Shown one piece after another: positions 63,466 through 64,000 of a stretch of 64,000 nt of DNA (its first letter is position 1; each line of letters starts with the position of its first letter). This DNA is from Massilia mucilaginosa (lineage in GTDB: Bacteria; Pseudomonadota; Gammaproteobacteria; Burkholderiales; Burkholderiaceae_D): positions 124,001 through 188,000 of the forward strand of contig NZ_WHJH01000004.1 of assembly GCF_011682145.1 (NCBI RefSeq). Direction: 5' to 3'. The notes beneath the pieces were generated by a model. The model was not told the DNA's origin. It ran no database searches and saw nothing but the letters and a program-made list of their open reading frames with translations. Made by a program: the position numbers and the translations under genes.

Positions 63466-64000
63466 TCAGGCGCACAAGTCTTGCATGTCGCGTATCAGTT
63501 CACTGGCGACGATGGAGCCCAGCGTCGACAGAGGATAACAAGCCGCTTTGCCGTTGACTGTCTGGCTATCCGTGACGCGCACTTCCTTCAAGCGCTGTTC
63601 CGGCTCGTGCTCGGGCATGCCGACGATCAGGCCGGGGTCGAGGTGCAGTTCCAGCAGGCGGCCGTCGCCGAGTGGCTTGTAGAACTCCCCGATCCAGCCG
63701 CCGTCCTGCGGGTCGCCGCGACGCCAGCCTTTGTTGGTGAGGCCAAGCACGCGTCCCGTCGGCACTTTTTCGCTGTCCCAGCGCGTCAACGCGAGCGTGC
63801 CCGATTCCGCCCCGGTGAGCGCGTACGTGTCGCGCCCGATCTGGGCAAACGGTTGCAGCAGTTCGTAGTCGGCAAACAGTTGGCCGAACGCGCTTGCCTC
63901 GGCGGCGGGCAGGTCGAGCGCATGCGGAATGCCGATCACAGCCTCCGGCGGCAGGTCGAACACCTCGTCGGCGGCGCTGGTGAGCGCCCCATCCGGTCCC
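63466..64000 (-). CDS. DUF4132 protein, C-terminal fragment (third copy)
   Basis: The open frame enters from beyond the window end and stops at 63466-63468. The 178 visible residues show the DUF4132 end region: GPDGALTSAADE, IGIPHALDLPAAEA, FADYELLQPFAQIGRDTYAL, KGWRRGDPQDGG and VASELIRDMQDLCA. It is as similar to the two downstream DUF4132 proteins as they are to each other. The WGR/DUF4132 gene starts 35 bases later, so this is probably an earlier gene of the same operon. Confidence 0.88.
   Translation of the reverse strand, partial: GPDGALTSAADEVFDLPPEAVIGIPHALDLPAAEASAFGQLFADYELLQPFAQIGRDTYALTGAESGTLALTRWDSEKVPTGRVLGLTNKGWRRGDPQDGGWIGEFYKPLGDGRLLELHLDPGLIVGMPEHEPEQRLKEVRVTDSQTVNGKAACYPLSTLGSIVASELIRDMQDLCA

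Overview
The window is high-GC DNA from a member of the Burkholderiales, most probably Oxalobacteraceae (Massilia/Duganella type). This is inferred from gene content and order: leuC-entericidin-leuD-leuB-asd-fimV-truA-trpF-trpB-trpA-accD-folC-SPOR-cvpA-purF-PLP enzyme is the usual housekeeping block of that order. A PEP-CTERM protein and DUF3494 (ice-binding-like) lipoproteins fit the family. No rRNA, tRNA, CRISPR array, phage or insertion sequence was seen.

Layout. (1) 1-4230: two tandem pairs, each a DUF3494 protein followed by an OmpA-family porin-like protein, closed by a strong terminator. (2) 4313-7392: a cluster of short repeats, a UvrA paralogue of the UvrA2 type, and an unannotated 40-residue membrane protein on the minus strand. 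(3) 7591-15143: a DNA-repair operon of RecQ-like helicase, MBL-fold exonuclease, ATP-dependent ligase, Lhr-type helicase and PdeM phosphoesterase. (4) 15231-18944: a glycine-zipper envelope protein, then a minus-strand group of Crp/Fnr regulator, NarL-type response regulator and universal stress protein. A perfect FNR-type site lies upstream of the stress protein. (5) 19364-22113: cheZ-cheA. (6) 22286-27314: three tandem paralogues of an uncharacterised family (SseB-like N-terminus, DUF805 membrane part, PsbP/DcrB-like C-terminus). (7) 27479-40275: leucine, aspartate-family, fimV, truA and trp genes. A candidate Trp leader peptide precedes trpB, and an unknown gene is translationally coupled to trpF. 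(8) 40346-44377: accessory insert with a PEP-CTERM protein, a GH74 xyloglucanase with a CBM2 module under a LacI-type palindrome, and a TIGR02450 protein. (9) 44563-51188: accD to the purF-linked PLP enzyme. (10) 64000-51185, minus strand: a tightly coupled operon of three DUF4132 proteins (one with a WGR domain), a MoxR AAA+ ATPase, a DUF5682 protein, a VWA protein and a double-SWIM protein. It resembles the uncharacterised E. coli yehI/L/M/P/Q set.

How they work together. Regions 7 and 9 are core metabolism and cell division/envelope functions. Region 3 is a coherent nucleic-acid repair set. Region 4 looks like an oxygen or energy stress module. Region 10 is the best candidate for a poorly described system: a MoxR-VWA chaperone-like pair with repeated DUF4132 partners and DNA- or zinc-binding adaptors. 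Its 5' end lies beyond the window.
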